Origin: Glaciimonas sp. PCH181
GTDB taxonomy: Bacteria; Pseudomonadota; Gammaproteobacteria; Burkholderiales; Burkholderiaceae_D
Direction of reading: 5' to 3'
DNA: 64,000 bases
NCBI RefSeq assembly: GCF_003056055.1
Contig: NZ_PYFP01000001.1
Location: forward strand, 1,240,001 to 1,304,000
Shown: piece after piece, positions 15,995-23,525 of the stretch
Layout of the letters: each line of letters begins with the position of its first letter
Numbering within the stretch: position 1 is the stretch's first letter
Program-made: the position numbers and the translations under genes
The notes under the pieces: generated by a model
What the model saw: the letters and a program-made list of their open reading frames with translations, nothing else
Told to the model about the DNA's origin: nothing
The model's database searches: none

Positions 15995-17158
15995 ATGAAA
16001 AATTACGTTATCCTCAGACGCGAAGCGGCTCGTCCGGTAAGCACCCGCGATATAGGTACCGAATTATTCCGTGCAGGAAATGGAGTGCCAACTCTTTCAG
16101 TTGAGAGAGTTCCCGATCACGCTGTCGCCGAGTTGATTGCCGACCCCCAAGTCCAATTGGCGACGCCAACGATGCCCACGCGACTTATTCAACCGCTGAG
16201 CTCCGAAATTGCAGACCCGGCGGCTAACTGGGGTATTTCGGCAGTAAAGGCAGACCAGAGCCGTTATACGGGTGCTGGTGTAATCCTGGCGATTCTAGAC
16301 ACCGGTATCGACCGAACTCATCCTGCCTTTGCAGGTGTCGATTTAGTTGAGAAAGACTTTAGCGGCCATGGCGACGGTGACCGCCAAGGGCATGGAACGC
16401 ACTGCGCTGGAACTATTTTTGGCCGTGATGTCGAGGGACGGCGCATCGGGGTTGCTCGTGGAATTCAACGTGCACTTATTGGTAAAGTTCTTGGGGACGA
16501 TGGCTCCGGGCAATCAGAGATGGTCTTTGAAGCGCTCAATTGGGCAATGCGCGAGAAGGCAGACATAATTTCTATGTCCCTCGGTTTCGATTTTCCTGGG
16601 ATGGTGGTCCGCTTGACTTCGGACGGTTGGCCCGTAGATCTTGCCACGTCGACGGCACTGGAGGCGTACAGAGGTAATTTGCGTATGTTCGACGCAATCA
16701 TGGGTGTTTTAAAGGCCCAGTCAGCTTTTGGTGTATCTCCGTTGGTGATAGCCGCAGCAGGCAATGAAAGTCGTCGCGATATGAACCATGAATATAGAAT
16801 CGCCGCATCTCTTCCTGCCGCCGCTGATGATGTCATTTCGGTCGCAGCCATTGGGCGCACAGGCGAAAACTACGCTGTCGCAAATTTTTCTAATAGCCTA
16901 GCATTAGTGGCAGCTCCAGGCGTGGATATCACATCGGCATGGCCCGGCGGTGGTTTACACTCCATCAGCGGAACAAGCATGGCTTGCCCCCATGTAGCTG
17001 GTATCGCTGCGCTGTGGTGGGAGTCGCTTCGAAGTTCCGGGAATAAGCCAAACGCCAAAAATGTGACGGCACGGCTGCTCGCCAATGCGCGCAAGAACGT
17101 GTTCGCGGAAGACGTCGACGAAGCGGATGTTGGCCAAGGCATCGTTACAGCGCCATGA
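15995..17158 (+). CDS. Subtilisin-like serine protease (S8) at the end of the TIR-SLOG-caspase operon
   Basis: A 387-residue S8 protease with a complete triad: Asp102 (AILDTGIDRTHP), His133 (GHGTHCAG) and Ser328 (GTSMACPH), plus oxyanion Asn257 (AAGNESR). There is no secretion signal. The first 80 or so residues resemble a short N-terminal prodomain (VERVPDHAVAELIADPQVQL), so the enzyme may need processing; the upstream caspase is a possible activator. ATG 15995 is chosen because AGGAG ends seven bases before it; a TTG six bases earlier is less likely. This is the last gene of the operon, facing the convergent caspase-helicase gene. It is not closely similar by eye to the larger IetS-like protease. 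Confidence 0.82.
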   Translation: MKNYVILRREAARPVSTRDIGTELFRAGNGVPTLSVERVPDHAVAELIADPQVQLATPTMPTRLIQPLSSEIADPAANWGISAVKADQSRYTGAGVILAILDTGIDRTHPAFAGVDLVEKDFSGHGDGDRQGHGTHCAGTIFGRDVEGRRIGVARGIQRALIGKVLGDDGSGQSEMVFEALNWAMREKADIISMSLGFDFPGMVVRLTSDGWPVDLATSTALEAYRGNLRMFDAIMGVLKAQSAFGVSPLVIAAAGNESRRDMNHEYRIAASLPAAADDVISVAAIGRTGENYAVANFSNSLALVAAPGVDITSAWPGGGLHSISGTSMACPHVAGIAALWWESLRSSGNKPNAKNVTARLLANARKNVFAEDVDEADVGQGIVTAP

Positions 17159-17388
17159 GAAGCGAGGAATGCCGCCTCTTTCGCACGATCAGGGTAGCGC
17201 ATCAAAATTCGTTGTCATGGGCCCCAGATTCGAACCATGGGAATCCAAAATCAGTAGTCTTTTTTTGCAAATCTAGGGAAGCATCTTATTCATCACGACA
17301 TATTTGAGCGCACTGATGAGTGGACCGAGACATAACGAAGCCGAACGAGTTCCGCTCATCAGCAAGATGCAAGCCTGACCACAACTTG
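17159..17388. other. Convergent intergenic region with a T-arm-like fragment
   Basis: No gene. Around 17221-17255 the minus strand reads CCCATGGTTCGAATCTGGGG, which resembles the TpsiC arm of a tRNA (GGTTCGAATC loop, CCCA/TGGG arms). The neighbouring sequence does not fold into a tRNA. It could be the scar of a tRNA-derived attachment site at the junction of two cargo modules. Confidence 0.3.
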
Positions 17389-20300
17389 TTAAGTCATCTG
17401 CCGCGTTAGCAGTACTGCCATTTCAATCAAGGCGACTGCGCGAGTACCGACAATTCGCTCACATTCAGCAGAACTCATCTCGGACAAAGCCGGCAACGTT
17501 GTTATGCCCGCACGCCACAAGAGCAGAATTTCACCGCGATTGAGAACGACTCTTGCGTGGACGAGAGAAAGTACTTCAACAGGGACTCCTAGCTCAAGAC
17601 GTTTGTAGAGAGCTGAAGCCTCATCAGGATTTTCAGCAGTCCCAAGAATGATTGCGGCAATCCGAACGACCGACTCCAACAAGAAACGACAGCCGTCTGC
17701 ATAGCCACGCACATCTCCGTGCCCGACCCGGCTAAACGCGTTTGCAGAGAAGCGCGTCTCGATCTCGCTGGTGGCTTTCCCATCTATCCAGTCCCGAACG
17801 ATGAGGGCGCGCTTGCACCGCGCATAGTGTTCGCGGTCGCTGCCGGCACCGACTCGTAACAGTCCTGACACGTTCCCACTGAACCGCCGTGCGGCCTCTT
17901 GCTGCCATACAGCTTCTCCAGCACCGCGTGTTTGTGGTGTGTAGTCTGCGTCTCGTTCCGGCAACGCTTCTATCAGGACAAGCAAGTTCTCAATATTCGC
18001 TTCTTCACGTGGAAGCCGTCGGACAAGGTCCACCGCCTGCATAGCAGACTCAAGGCTTAATGGCGATTCTCCACATGCGCGTCCTAGGATCGAGAGACGA
18101 AGTAAACCGCTCTCTTCTTCAATCAAACCTTGCTGGATCATCCGCCCGACGAGTTGTTCAAGGCGCGGGATCATGCGCGTCCGCCAGTTCGCATCGCGTA
18201 GGGTTGCCAGATAGCCACCGTACGTGTTTGAGAGAAGGTCAATGATAGCTCCTCGATCAATGTTCTTAATCTGCGCGAGCAACCGAACAACCCAGGTGCC
18301 AGGATTTCCGTCATCGAATGATGAACGAATCGGTTCAGGCTGTCCCTGCACGTACCGACGGAAAATCTGCCGCTGGTCGCTCTGCGAGTCAGCAATGGCG
18401 ATTGCCTTCCCTTCGGTCTCATAGCCGAGCCGACCTGCTCGTCCCGCCATATTCTTGAAAGTCGCCACAGTGTAGGGCAACGGACCGCCAGCACCAGGAA
18501 AATCAGTCTCGACTATAATGACCGTCGAAGCTGGCGTGTTGATGCCAGCAGCTACTGTGCTGGTGGCGACAAGTACCTTTATTCCGCCGTCGATCGCGCG
18601 GAAACCATGTTCGACGGCGATTCGTTCGTCCCGAGTCAAATCACCGTTATGAAAAGCAGTTCCGCCCTCCAACGCAGCTCTGAGATTTTCTGACATAGCC
18701 GAGCGATCACCGTCAGGAAGCTCATCAAGTACCGCTTGCGCCGGCGGCAATCCCAGCTCTCGTGCAAGGTACTGAGCGCATCCACTCGCCAAACCTCGCG
18801 CGTTCCGAAAAACAATGACCTTCTCGCCGTCCGCAACCAATTTTTGCACCAGCGGAACGATCATGTCCTGCGAGGACTGCCTTTGACCACGCTGGCGAAC
18901 TGCCCATCTGTCCAGAATTTGCTCGCTTTGTACCGCACCGGCCTCATCTAGAAATTGCCAGATGCCTGTTCGATCAACCACGCCCTGACGCAGTGGAATT
19001 GGCCGTTCATTCGTTTGAAGCAGATTGCATCCAAGCCAATGCTCAAACCGGTTGGTGTCGCCGATAACGGCGCTCAATGCAACTATTTGCGGGCTAATGC
19101 CACGTCGTTTCGCACTGACAAGGCTTGTCAACAAAAGCTCGACCACCATCCCACGGCCCGGGTCAGTAACGAATTGAGCTTCATCTAGAACAACTAGGCC
19201 AAGCTGATTGAGAACGTACGGAGCAGCTGCTGAAAGACCAAGAAATTTCTCGTAGGTGAAAAAAGCGATATCGTACTTACCACGCAAAATTTCACCAACC
19301 TGATCCTGCCAATCACCGCTACACCGAGCGATGCGAAGACCTAGGCGTTCTCCATACAGCGCAGAAAAATCTTCAAATTTTTCATTGACAAATGCTTTAT
19401 ACGGCAGTAGGAAAATCGCCTTCATACCTTCCGAAATGGCCTTGATTGCAGCGAGCTCACCGACAAATGTTTTTCCCGCGCTGGTCGGCGCCACGACAAG
19501 GAGCGAAGTCCCACCCAACACGTTGTGGTCATTGACAGCAGCCTTCTGCAATGTGTTCAATCCGTTGGGGAAATTTTCCTTCCATGCATCGAGCACTTCT
19601 TGTTCGATGCCATAGCCAGCCAATTCTTGAAAATCACCAGTGGTATGAATGACTCCGCGCTCAGGAAATGCCGCACGGTATCGCACCCCTTTCACGCCGC
19701 GTGGCAATGAAACATCGCCTTCCACATGCCCAAACATAACTGGTGTCTGCTCGTACCCCAATCTGTGTGCCGCAGCTCTCACCAGCCTGAACGCGTTGTC
19801 GATAAGACCCACGATACTTACCGCGCCTTCGGCCTCAAAAAGGCAATCCAGAACTGCTTTGGTGAAGAGTCCATGGCGCGTCTGCGGGTCTTCAAGAGCG
19901 GGCTGATCTTGCGCCGACGCTGCAAGCAGAATGCGACCATTACCTGAGACCATACTTAACGGAATGCCAATATCTCTGGGGACCAGCCCTAAATCAAGAA
20001 CACGCGCTGGTGCGCCACCACTGAAGCAACAATCAAGAATCAGAATCACCACGCGTGCGCGAGACAGACGGAACCGCTCCGCCAAGTCGTCCATGCCAAT
20101 CGTGGTGCCTGGAATGTTCGCGATGTCGGTATCGTGAAGTACAAGACGATGGTCTGAGGTGCCATGCCCGGCAAAGCTCAAAAGAACTATGTCATCTCCG
20201 GTTGCAGCTCCCAGGGTCTCATCGAGCGCAGCGGCTACCGCCGCACTGGTCGCGGCTTCATCGGCAATCAACGGAGCGGTAAGACCATCTATGGAGTCCG

Positions 20301-20403
20301 ACAAGACAGCCCAAAGAGCAGTTGCGTCCCGCGCGGCCCCGTTCAAATCCCGAATCTATGGATCAATGTAACGATCAACTCCGATGAACGCGGCCCTGAT
20401 CAT
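17389..20403 (-). CDS. Caspase-helicase fusion protein gene interrupted by an in-frame amber codon
   Basis: The natural reading frame begins at ATG 20403 (IRAAFIGVDRYIDP), meets TAG at 20358-20356 as codon 16, and then runs open for 985 codons. The N-terminal domain is a caspase (peptidase C14) with SFAGHG and LILDCCFSG supplying His and Cys. It is followed by a Ski2-like superfamily 2 helicase: Walker A APTSAGKT and motif II DEAQ, about 286-293 and 388-391 counting from the TTG at 20346. Motif V/VI segments are VLVATSTVAAGINTPAS and NMAGRAGRLGYE. ATG 20403 lies two bases after the stop of the DUF2158 gene, so the pair is coupled. A restart at TTG 20346 would lose the first caspase strand. 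A recent nonsense mutation, a sequencing error or amber suppression are all possible. Confidence 0.75.
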
Positions 20404-20405
20404 TG

Positions 20406-20630
20406 TTACGCTCTCGTCACTCTAAGTGAACCAGAAGGGCGAGACTCGACTTTTTCAAGTAGAACAGGGCTGAAAGTCTCGCGCTGAACGACTTGTTTAA
20501 CCCCTACTTTCTCAAACCAGACAACCCATACAGCCTCTTCCTCGAACATAGCCGTCTTGCCAGATTTTTCCACTGTCATTGTAGGACCGCCAGACTTTAG
20601 GCAGACCAGATCCCCGGGCGCGAATTCCAT
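20406..20630 (-). CDS. DUF2158 (YodC-like) small protein coupled to the caspase-helicase gene
   Basis: A 74-residue protein starting MEFAPGDLVCLKSGGPTMTV, the signature of the DUF2158/YodC family (an SH3-like small beta barrel of unknown function). A good ribosome site (AGGAG, seven bases before ATG) is present. Its stop lies two bases before the natural start of the caspase-helicase gene, so the two form an operon. Here it may act as a small accessory or sensor subunit; that role is inference. An AAAACGTTTT palindrome at 20666-20675 lies in its probable promoter region. Confidence 0.75.
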   Translation of the reverse strand: MEFAPGDLVCLKSGGPTMTVEKSGKTAMFEEEAVWVVWFEKVGVKQVVQRETFSPVLLEKVESRPSGSLRVTRA

Positions 20631-20804
20631 GCTGTTCTCCTCATTTTTATCGAAAGGTTTTAATCAAAACGTTTTACGCACGACTTGAAAACAGAAACCT
20701 AGCCCGGCCATGTCAACCGTCGCCCACACAAGATCGACTGACAAAACCTATAGACCAAGGCCGATGCATGCACACGGACCTCTCACACTAAGCATTGGAA
20801 GACA

Positions 20805-21401
20805 TCAGTCATGCAACACTAGGGAGCTAACCTCCCGTGCCATCCATGTTGGTAGACGAGCACGTGCCGAGACAACGTCCTCCAGCTCAGAAGGCGGTAA
20901 TTTTGAGCGTAGCTTGCGCAGTGCTTCGCCAGCCTTCTCAGGCCCAAGCCAAGCGAGCGCCCGCACTACCTCTCCCGCAGGACGCCCAGGAAAGATCAAT
21001 TGCCAGATGGGCGCATGTCGGAACTCGACCGTATGCGCGCCGACCTTCAGATGCCGATTGCGCCCAGATGTCAGATAGATGGCCTTCATTGGCACTTGGG
21101 TGGTGAGACCAAGCGCATTGGCCGCGGCTGCCCCGTGGAGCACGATCGTTTCCCCACGCTGGATAGCCAGTCCCTCGACCATTTTGCTGGTGGACGGTGC
21201 ATGCGTCCCGAAACGACTCTCCACGGGCAAGACGTAAATACCTCGCCCAGCCCGCAACAAAGCACCGCGCTTCACCAGGCGAGAGAGCACTTGATCGACG
21301 GCAGCCCTACCACCCAAATGCAGAAGCTCTTTCGCAACCAAAGGAGTGCCTTCCGGCAACCCGGCCGCGTATTCCAGCACTTGTTTGGCAATGGTTTGCA
21401 T
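20805..21401 (-). CDS. AbiEi-type antitoxin / DUF6088 family protein without partner
   Basis: A 198-residue protein with an N-terminal winged-helix segment (AKELLHLGGRAAVDQVLSRL, then RGIYVLP) and a C-terminal domain (GETIVLHGAAAANALGLTTQ, VPMKAIYLTSGR) as in AbiEi and DUF6088 antitoxins of type IV toxin-antitoxin systems. AbiEi antitoxins also repress their own promoter. The usual AbiEii nucleotidyltransferase toxin gene should follow; the 100 bases after this stop hold none, and the next gene downstream is the DUF2158 gene. AGGAG lies nine bases before ATG 21401. A strong promoter with a palindrome over its -35 box lies just upstream. It may be an orphan antitoxin or a regulator of neighbouring defence genes. 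Confidence 0.75.
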   Translation of the reverse strand: MQTIAKQVLEYAAGLPEGTPLVAKELLHLGGRAAVDQVLSRLVKRGALLRAGRGIYVLPVESRFGTHAPSTSKMVEGLAIQRGETIVLHGAAAANALGLTTQVPMKAIYLTSGRNRHLKVGAHTVEFRHAPIWQLIFPGRPAGEVVRALAWLGPEKAGEALRKLRSKLPPSELEDVVSARARLPTWMAREVSSLVLHD

Positions 21402-21425
21402 GACGAAACGCTCCTATTTGGTAGA

Positions 21426-21454
21426 ATTATGCAAAAACTTCTGACACTTGTCAA
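21426..21454 (-). promoter_or_regulatory. Sigma70 promoter with operator for the AbiEi-type gene
   Basis: On the minus strand TTGACA (21454-21449), a 17-base spacer and CATAAT (21431-21426) make a near-consensus promoter about 25 bases before the AbiEi-type start. TGACA-CT-TGTCA (21442-21453) is an inverted repeat covering the -35 box, fitting autorepression. Confidence 0.7.
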
Positions 21455-21596
21455 GTTGGCTGGCGCGTGACTTGGCAGCGCCCTGCCCAAGTACGCCCTA
21501 GCAAGTTGCCCATAAGACTGCGGATAGTCACCATTGCTCTACGTGACCAATTCCGAACGATGACTCAACAAGCATCGTCCCTTGGGGGAGCAAAAG

Positions 21597-21980
21597 ATGG
21601 ATAACCAAGATTCCAGCCAACTCGACCGCCTCGACGTTCGCAGCACGTCGGCCGAACCGCCTCGTGGCGTGGACAGGTACGAAGAACGCTACCAACTTGT
21701 CGTCGCGCGCCCACTTCCCTTCCGGCGCACCATCCGCCGACCCGAACTGCACCAGTTGGTCCCGCTTGCCGATACGACAATCTACGACATGGAGCGTCGT
21801 GGCGAATTTCCGAGAGGCTTCAATCTGACACCGCGTTGCGTGGTGTGGGATCTTGCGGAGGTGGAGGCCTGGCTGGCGGCACGCCGCCAAGCCTCGGATG
21901 CAGATGCGCTGAAACGCGCCCCTTCACCGGACGTGCGCCAACGCAAGCGACGCCCCGTCAAACAAGCGCCCGCAGCGTAG
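21597..21980 (+). CDS. AlpA-like excisionase / transcriptional regulator
   Basis: A 127-residue protein whose centre (LVPLADTTIYDMERRGEFPR, then NLTPRCVVWDLAEVEAWLAA) is the MerR-like winged-helix fold of the AlpA/phage excisionase family. Such proteins control integrase expression and help excision. ATG 21597 is chosen because GGGGGAG ends six bases before it; the in-frame TTG at 21582 is less likely. The flanking tails are charged and probably disordered. It converges with the integrase gene and overlaps its 3' end by 23 bases, an arrangement typical of P4-type islands. Confidence 0.8.
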   Translation: MDNQDSSQLDRLDVRSTSAEPPRGVDRYEERYQLVVARPLPFRRTIRRPELHQLVPLADTTIYDMERRGEFPRGFNLTPRCVVWDLAEVEAWLAARRQASDADALKRAPSPDVRQRKRRPVKQAPAA

Positions 21981-23214
21981 GCACCGACAGCGAAACTGGG
22001 AGCAGCGTGGCCGTATAAGCACCGCCTTCCCCCCAGGCATCAACCATATTCGCCCACTCCTGCAGCATGTGCCGACGCTGCTCACCGTATTCCGCTTTGT
22101 TGTAAATGGCTCGCGACGAACGTCCTTCCTCGTGCGCCAAGCACTTCTCGATCCAGTCGCGGTTAAAGCCACCTTCGTTGAGCAATGTCGATCCGGTTCG
22201 CCTCAGGTCATGCACTGTGAACGGTTCCAGTGGCAGACCGGCTGTTTTCGCCCGCTCAGCCACGATCTGCGTGACCCGATTCAACGTTGCCGGGGACATG
22301 CACCGATCCGCGTCGTAACGCGACGGCAGCACGTACTTAGAGCCACCGGCGCAAGTGTGCAGCGCCACCATGATGTCAAGTGCTTGGCTGGAAAGATAGA
22401 CGTTGTGCGGATTGCGGCCCTTCATACGGGACTTAGGAATGGTCCATAGAGCCGACTCGAAATCAACCTCATCCCAAGTCGCCTGAATCAACTCGCTCTT
22501 ACGCACTAAGGTGAGGAGGATCATCCGCAGCGCCAGTCGGATCGTGGGGTATGTCGCTACCGATTCCATCTGGCGATGCATCAACCGGATTTCGGTTGGA
22601 GTAAGCGCCCTGTCCTTCGGAACAAACGTGGCAATGGATGCCGCCCCCACATCGTCCGCAGGATTGGCGACCTTCTCACCATGCAGGATCGCAAAGACGT
22701 AGATCTGTTTGACGATGTCGCGGACGTGGACGGCGGTGGACGGCGCTCCTCGCGCCTTGACCTTCTGGCACAGCGTTCGAAGATCGTCGGCGCTAATCTC
22801 GCCGAGCAGTCGATTTTTGAAAATTGGAGTGATGTCGCGATCGATGATGCTTTTGCGCATCGAGCGCGTGGTTTCCGCCATCTTGGCACCGACCAGCCAC
22901 TTGACGGTAAACTCGCCGAAAGTCTTGGCCTCGGTCAGGCGGCGTTTTTCGCGCTGCTTCTCCATGGCTGGGGACTTGCCATTACCAATTACCCGCTTGG
23001 CATCCAGCAGCTTTTCCCGGGCCATCGCCAGCGAGATCCCTGCCGGCCCATAGCGGCCGATAGTCAGCGTCTCTCGACGCCCATTGAGGCGGTAGTCGTA
23101 GCGGAAAGCGATTGTTCCCGCCGTTGATACCATGACATACATACCGTCACGGTCGGCGAGCTTGTACGGAGCCGCGCCAAGCTTGAGGTTTCGGAGTGCG
23201 GTGTCGGTAAGCAT
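21958..23214 (-). CDS. int: P4-type tyrosine integrase (DUF4102 N-terminus)
   Basis: A 418-residue site-specific recombinase. The N-terminal DUF4102 arm-binding domain starts MLTDTALRNLKLGAAPYKLA, followed by a core-binding domain. The catalytic domain has Arg in LTLVRKSELI, HxxR in FTVHDLRRTG, a later His in LAHEE and nucleophile Tyr in YNKAEYG. All expected catalytic residues are present, so it appears intact. ATG 23214 is preceded by AGGAG nine bases upstream; an upstream in-frame TTG at 23253 is less likely. It lies at the right edge of the island, 300 bases from the 3' end of guaA, the probable attachment site. Confidence 0.92.
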   Translation of the reverse strand: MLTDTALRNLKLGAAPYKLADRDGMYVMVSTAGTIAFRYDYRLNGRRETLTIGRYGPAGISLAMAREKLLDAKRVIGNGKSPAMEKQREKRRLTEAKTFGEFTVKWLVGAKMAETTRSMRKSIIDRDITPIFKNRLLGEISADDLRTLCQKVKARGAPSTAVHVRDIVKQIYVFAILHGEKVANPADDVGAASIATFVPKDRALTPTEIRLMHRQMESVATYPTIRLALRMILLTLVRKSELIQATWDEVDFESALWTIPKSRMKGRNPHNVYLSSQALDIMVALHTCAGGSKYVLPSRYDADRCMSPATLNRVTQIVAERAKTAGLPLEPFTVHDLRRTGSTLLNEGGFNRDWIEKCLAHEEGRSSRAIYNKAEYGEQRRHMLQEWANMVDAWGEGGAYTATLLPVSLSVPTLRALV

Positions 23215-23236
23215 CTTGGTTTTTCTCCTGTTCGAG

Positions 23237-23386
23237 ACGGTTTTTACCGTCAAGGGTCAGAAGACCTAAAGATGCCCGAAAACCCGCATGAAACCTAGCT
23301 TTCCGGGGTGATTTTTACCGTCAAGACTGAAATAGTCATAACGGTAAAAATCTGGGTCTGAATCCGAGGTCAAAATCTTACCGTCA
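23237..23386. repeat. Iterated TTTTTACCGT motifs upstream of the integrase
   Basis: TTTTTACCGTCAAG occurs identically at 23241-23254 and 23312-23325. Its core recurs inverted at 23341-23350 (ACGGTAAAAA) and, shortened, at 23378-23386 (TTACCGTCA). The first copy also forms ACGGT-TTTT-ACCGT at 23237-23250. These are candidate binding sites for the integrase arm domain or the AlpA-like protein. Confidence 0.6.
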
Positions 23387-23416
23387 GCTTTACCGGCAAG
23401 TTATTTTGCTGGGGGT

Positions 23417-23500
23417 CGATAGCTACCGATAGCTACCGAGACGTAAATTCTTATAAATCAATAACTTACATCACTTTTTCGATAGACACCGATAGTCCCC
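23417..23500. repeat. 10-base-phased CGATAG repeats next to the guaA attachment site
   Basis: CGATAGCTAC is directly repeated at 23417 and 23427. CGATAGACAC at 23480 and CGATAGTCCC at 23490 form a second pair. Spacing within each pair is exactly ten bases, one helical turn, and the pairs are 63 bases apart. This is what arm-type integrase sites look like, between int and the guaA end. Confidence 0.6.
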
Positions 23501-23513
23501 GAACAACCTCAAA

Positions 23514-23525
23514 TCACTCCCACTC
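23514..23525 (-). other. attR: Probable island attachment site (right end) in the guaA 3' end
   Basis: The last codons of guaA (GAGTGGGAGTGA on the minus strand) directly abut the island. Many islands with P4-type integrases insert at this conserved end and regenerate it. I did not see a second copy of this 12-mer on the left side of the island; the left end is eroded. Confidence 0.45.

Noticed and set aside
17215..17260. tRNA gene
   Set aside because: Only a T-arm-like piece is present; acceptor, D and anticodon arms cannot be formed.
20631..20804. AbiEii toxin gene after the AbiEi-type antitoxin
   Set aside because: No reading frame with nucleotidyltransferase motifs; the gap is too small for the usual 250-300-residue toxin.
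23417..23500. Short phased repeats considered as a CRISPR array
   Set aside because: Units of 10 bases with no 25-40-base repeats or unique spacers and no cas genes; they fit integrase-arm sites better.
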